From Bacteroidales bacterium (GTDB taxonomy: Bacteria; Bacteroidota; Bacteroidia; Bacteroidales; JAADJA01): 64,000 bases of DNA. Below are positions 63,810-64,000 of the stretch, in pieces. The stretch is from assembly GCA_020438105.1 (NCBI GenBank), contig JAGQVE010000008.1, positions 68,839 through 132,838 on the forward strand, in the 5' to 3' direction. The first letter of the stretch is position 1, and each line of letters starts with the position of its first letter. Under the pieces are notes generated by a model, which did no database searches, was not told the origin of the DNA, and saw only the letters and a list, made by a program, of their open reading frames with translations. A program made the translations under genes and the position numbers.

Positions 63810-64000
63810 TTATTTAGATGCCAAACTCACCAGTGGATTTACCAGTAAAGAAACCCCCATTCCAATGGTGCCGGCCTGAGGAGAGGGCATACCGGTAAAA
63901 TAGAGGATCAGGCAGGTCAACAATCCAACCACAGCAGATGCGATCGCGCCATATTTATTGGCACGTTTCCAGAACAATCCCCAGATGAAAGGGCCTAAAA
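63810..64000 (-). CDS. Sodium:solute symporter, C-terminal end (runs off right edge)
   Basis: The last 63 codons of a gene on the minus strand translate as LGPFIWGLFWKRANKYGAI, then a hydrophobic helix (SAVVGLLTCLILYF), then a short tail ending VSLASK before TAA at 63810-63812. LGPFIWGLFWKRANKYGA is characteristic of the sodium:solute symporter (SSS) family near the C-terminal helices. The substrate cannot be told from this part. It is upstream of the ATPase on the same strand. Confidence 0.8.
   Translation of the reverse strand, partial: LGPFIWGLFWKRANKYGAIASAVVGLLTCLILYFTGMPSPQAGTIGMGVSLLVNPLVSLASK

Overview
The window looks like chromosomal DNA of a free-living, oxygen-respiring member of the Bacteroidota. 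Several independent signals support this: four proteins end in a type IX secretion (T9SS) sorting domain; the cbb3 oxidase has a fused CcoN/CcoO subunit; the SUF order is sufB-C-D-S-E; a four-subunit KorABCD 2-oxoacid:ferredoxin oxidoreductase is present; Shine-Dalgarno sequences are weak or absent; and many genes are preceded by the Bacteroidota -7 box TAnnTTTG. I cannot name the genus. I see no rRNA, tRNA, phage, insertion sequence or CRISPR array.

Layout. 1-0.9 kb: the 5' end of a TrpB2-type tryptophan synthase gene on the minus strand, behind a leader peptide with three consecutive Trp codons and an intrinsic terminator, which together form a trp attenuator. 0.9-7 kb: a T9SS adhesin-like protein, a GNAT/RimK-like ATP-grasp fusion enzyme and catalase-peroxidase KatG. 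7.2-15.7 kb: a complete cbb3 oxidase locus, all on the minus strand (ccoI, ccoS, ccoNO, ccoQ, ccoP, ccoG, ccoH and a TauE/SafE-like membrane protein), followed by a UbiA-like membrane protein. 16.8-21.2 kb: two lipoproteins, an ankyrin protein and a dihydroorotate-dehydrogenase-like enzyme. 21.3-28.5 kb: moxR, three SurA/PpiC-like periplasmic proteins and guaB. 28.7-31.9 kb: yicC, gmk, an Asp/Glu racemase and an MDR oxidoreductase. 32-43.5 kb: a TPR membrane protein, an SpmA/SpmB-type fusion, phoH, purC, a DegT aminotransferase and three T9SS cargo proteins, two of which are recent tandem duplicates. 43.6-51.5 kb: dxs and the suf operon. 51.7-64 kb: thiL, uvrC, an outer-membrane barrel, a DUF3365 haem protein, the kor operon, a hicBA module with a frameshifted toxin, an aminotransferase, a porin-like protein, a DUF4143-type ATPase and the end of a sodium:solute symporter.

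How the parts fit. The core theme is microaerobic respiration and Fe-S metabolism. The cbb3 oxidase and its assembly factors need copper and haem. The SUF system supplies clusters to Kor, its ferredoxin and the isoprenoid pathway that starts with Dxs. KatG guards against peroxide. The SurA/PpiC proteins probably serve export of outer-membrane and T9SS proteins.

The least conventional content lies between the genes. Seven intergenic arrays have a strict 7-bp period. Five of them are variants of RAACNCN, and several butt directly against start or stop codons inside operons. There are also GATAGCTATC palindromes with ttgaattgg arrays, a C-rich palindrome inserted in frame within a T9SS gene, a multi-armed hairpin element in the trp leader, and three inverted repeats spaced exactly 32 bp apart in front of the DUF4143-type ATPase.
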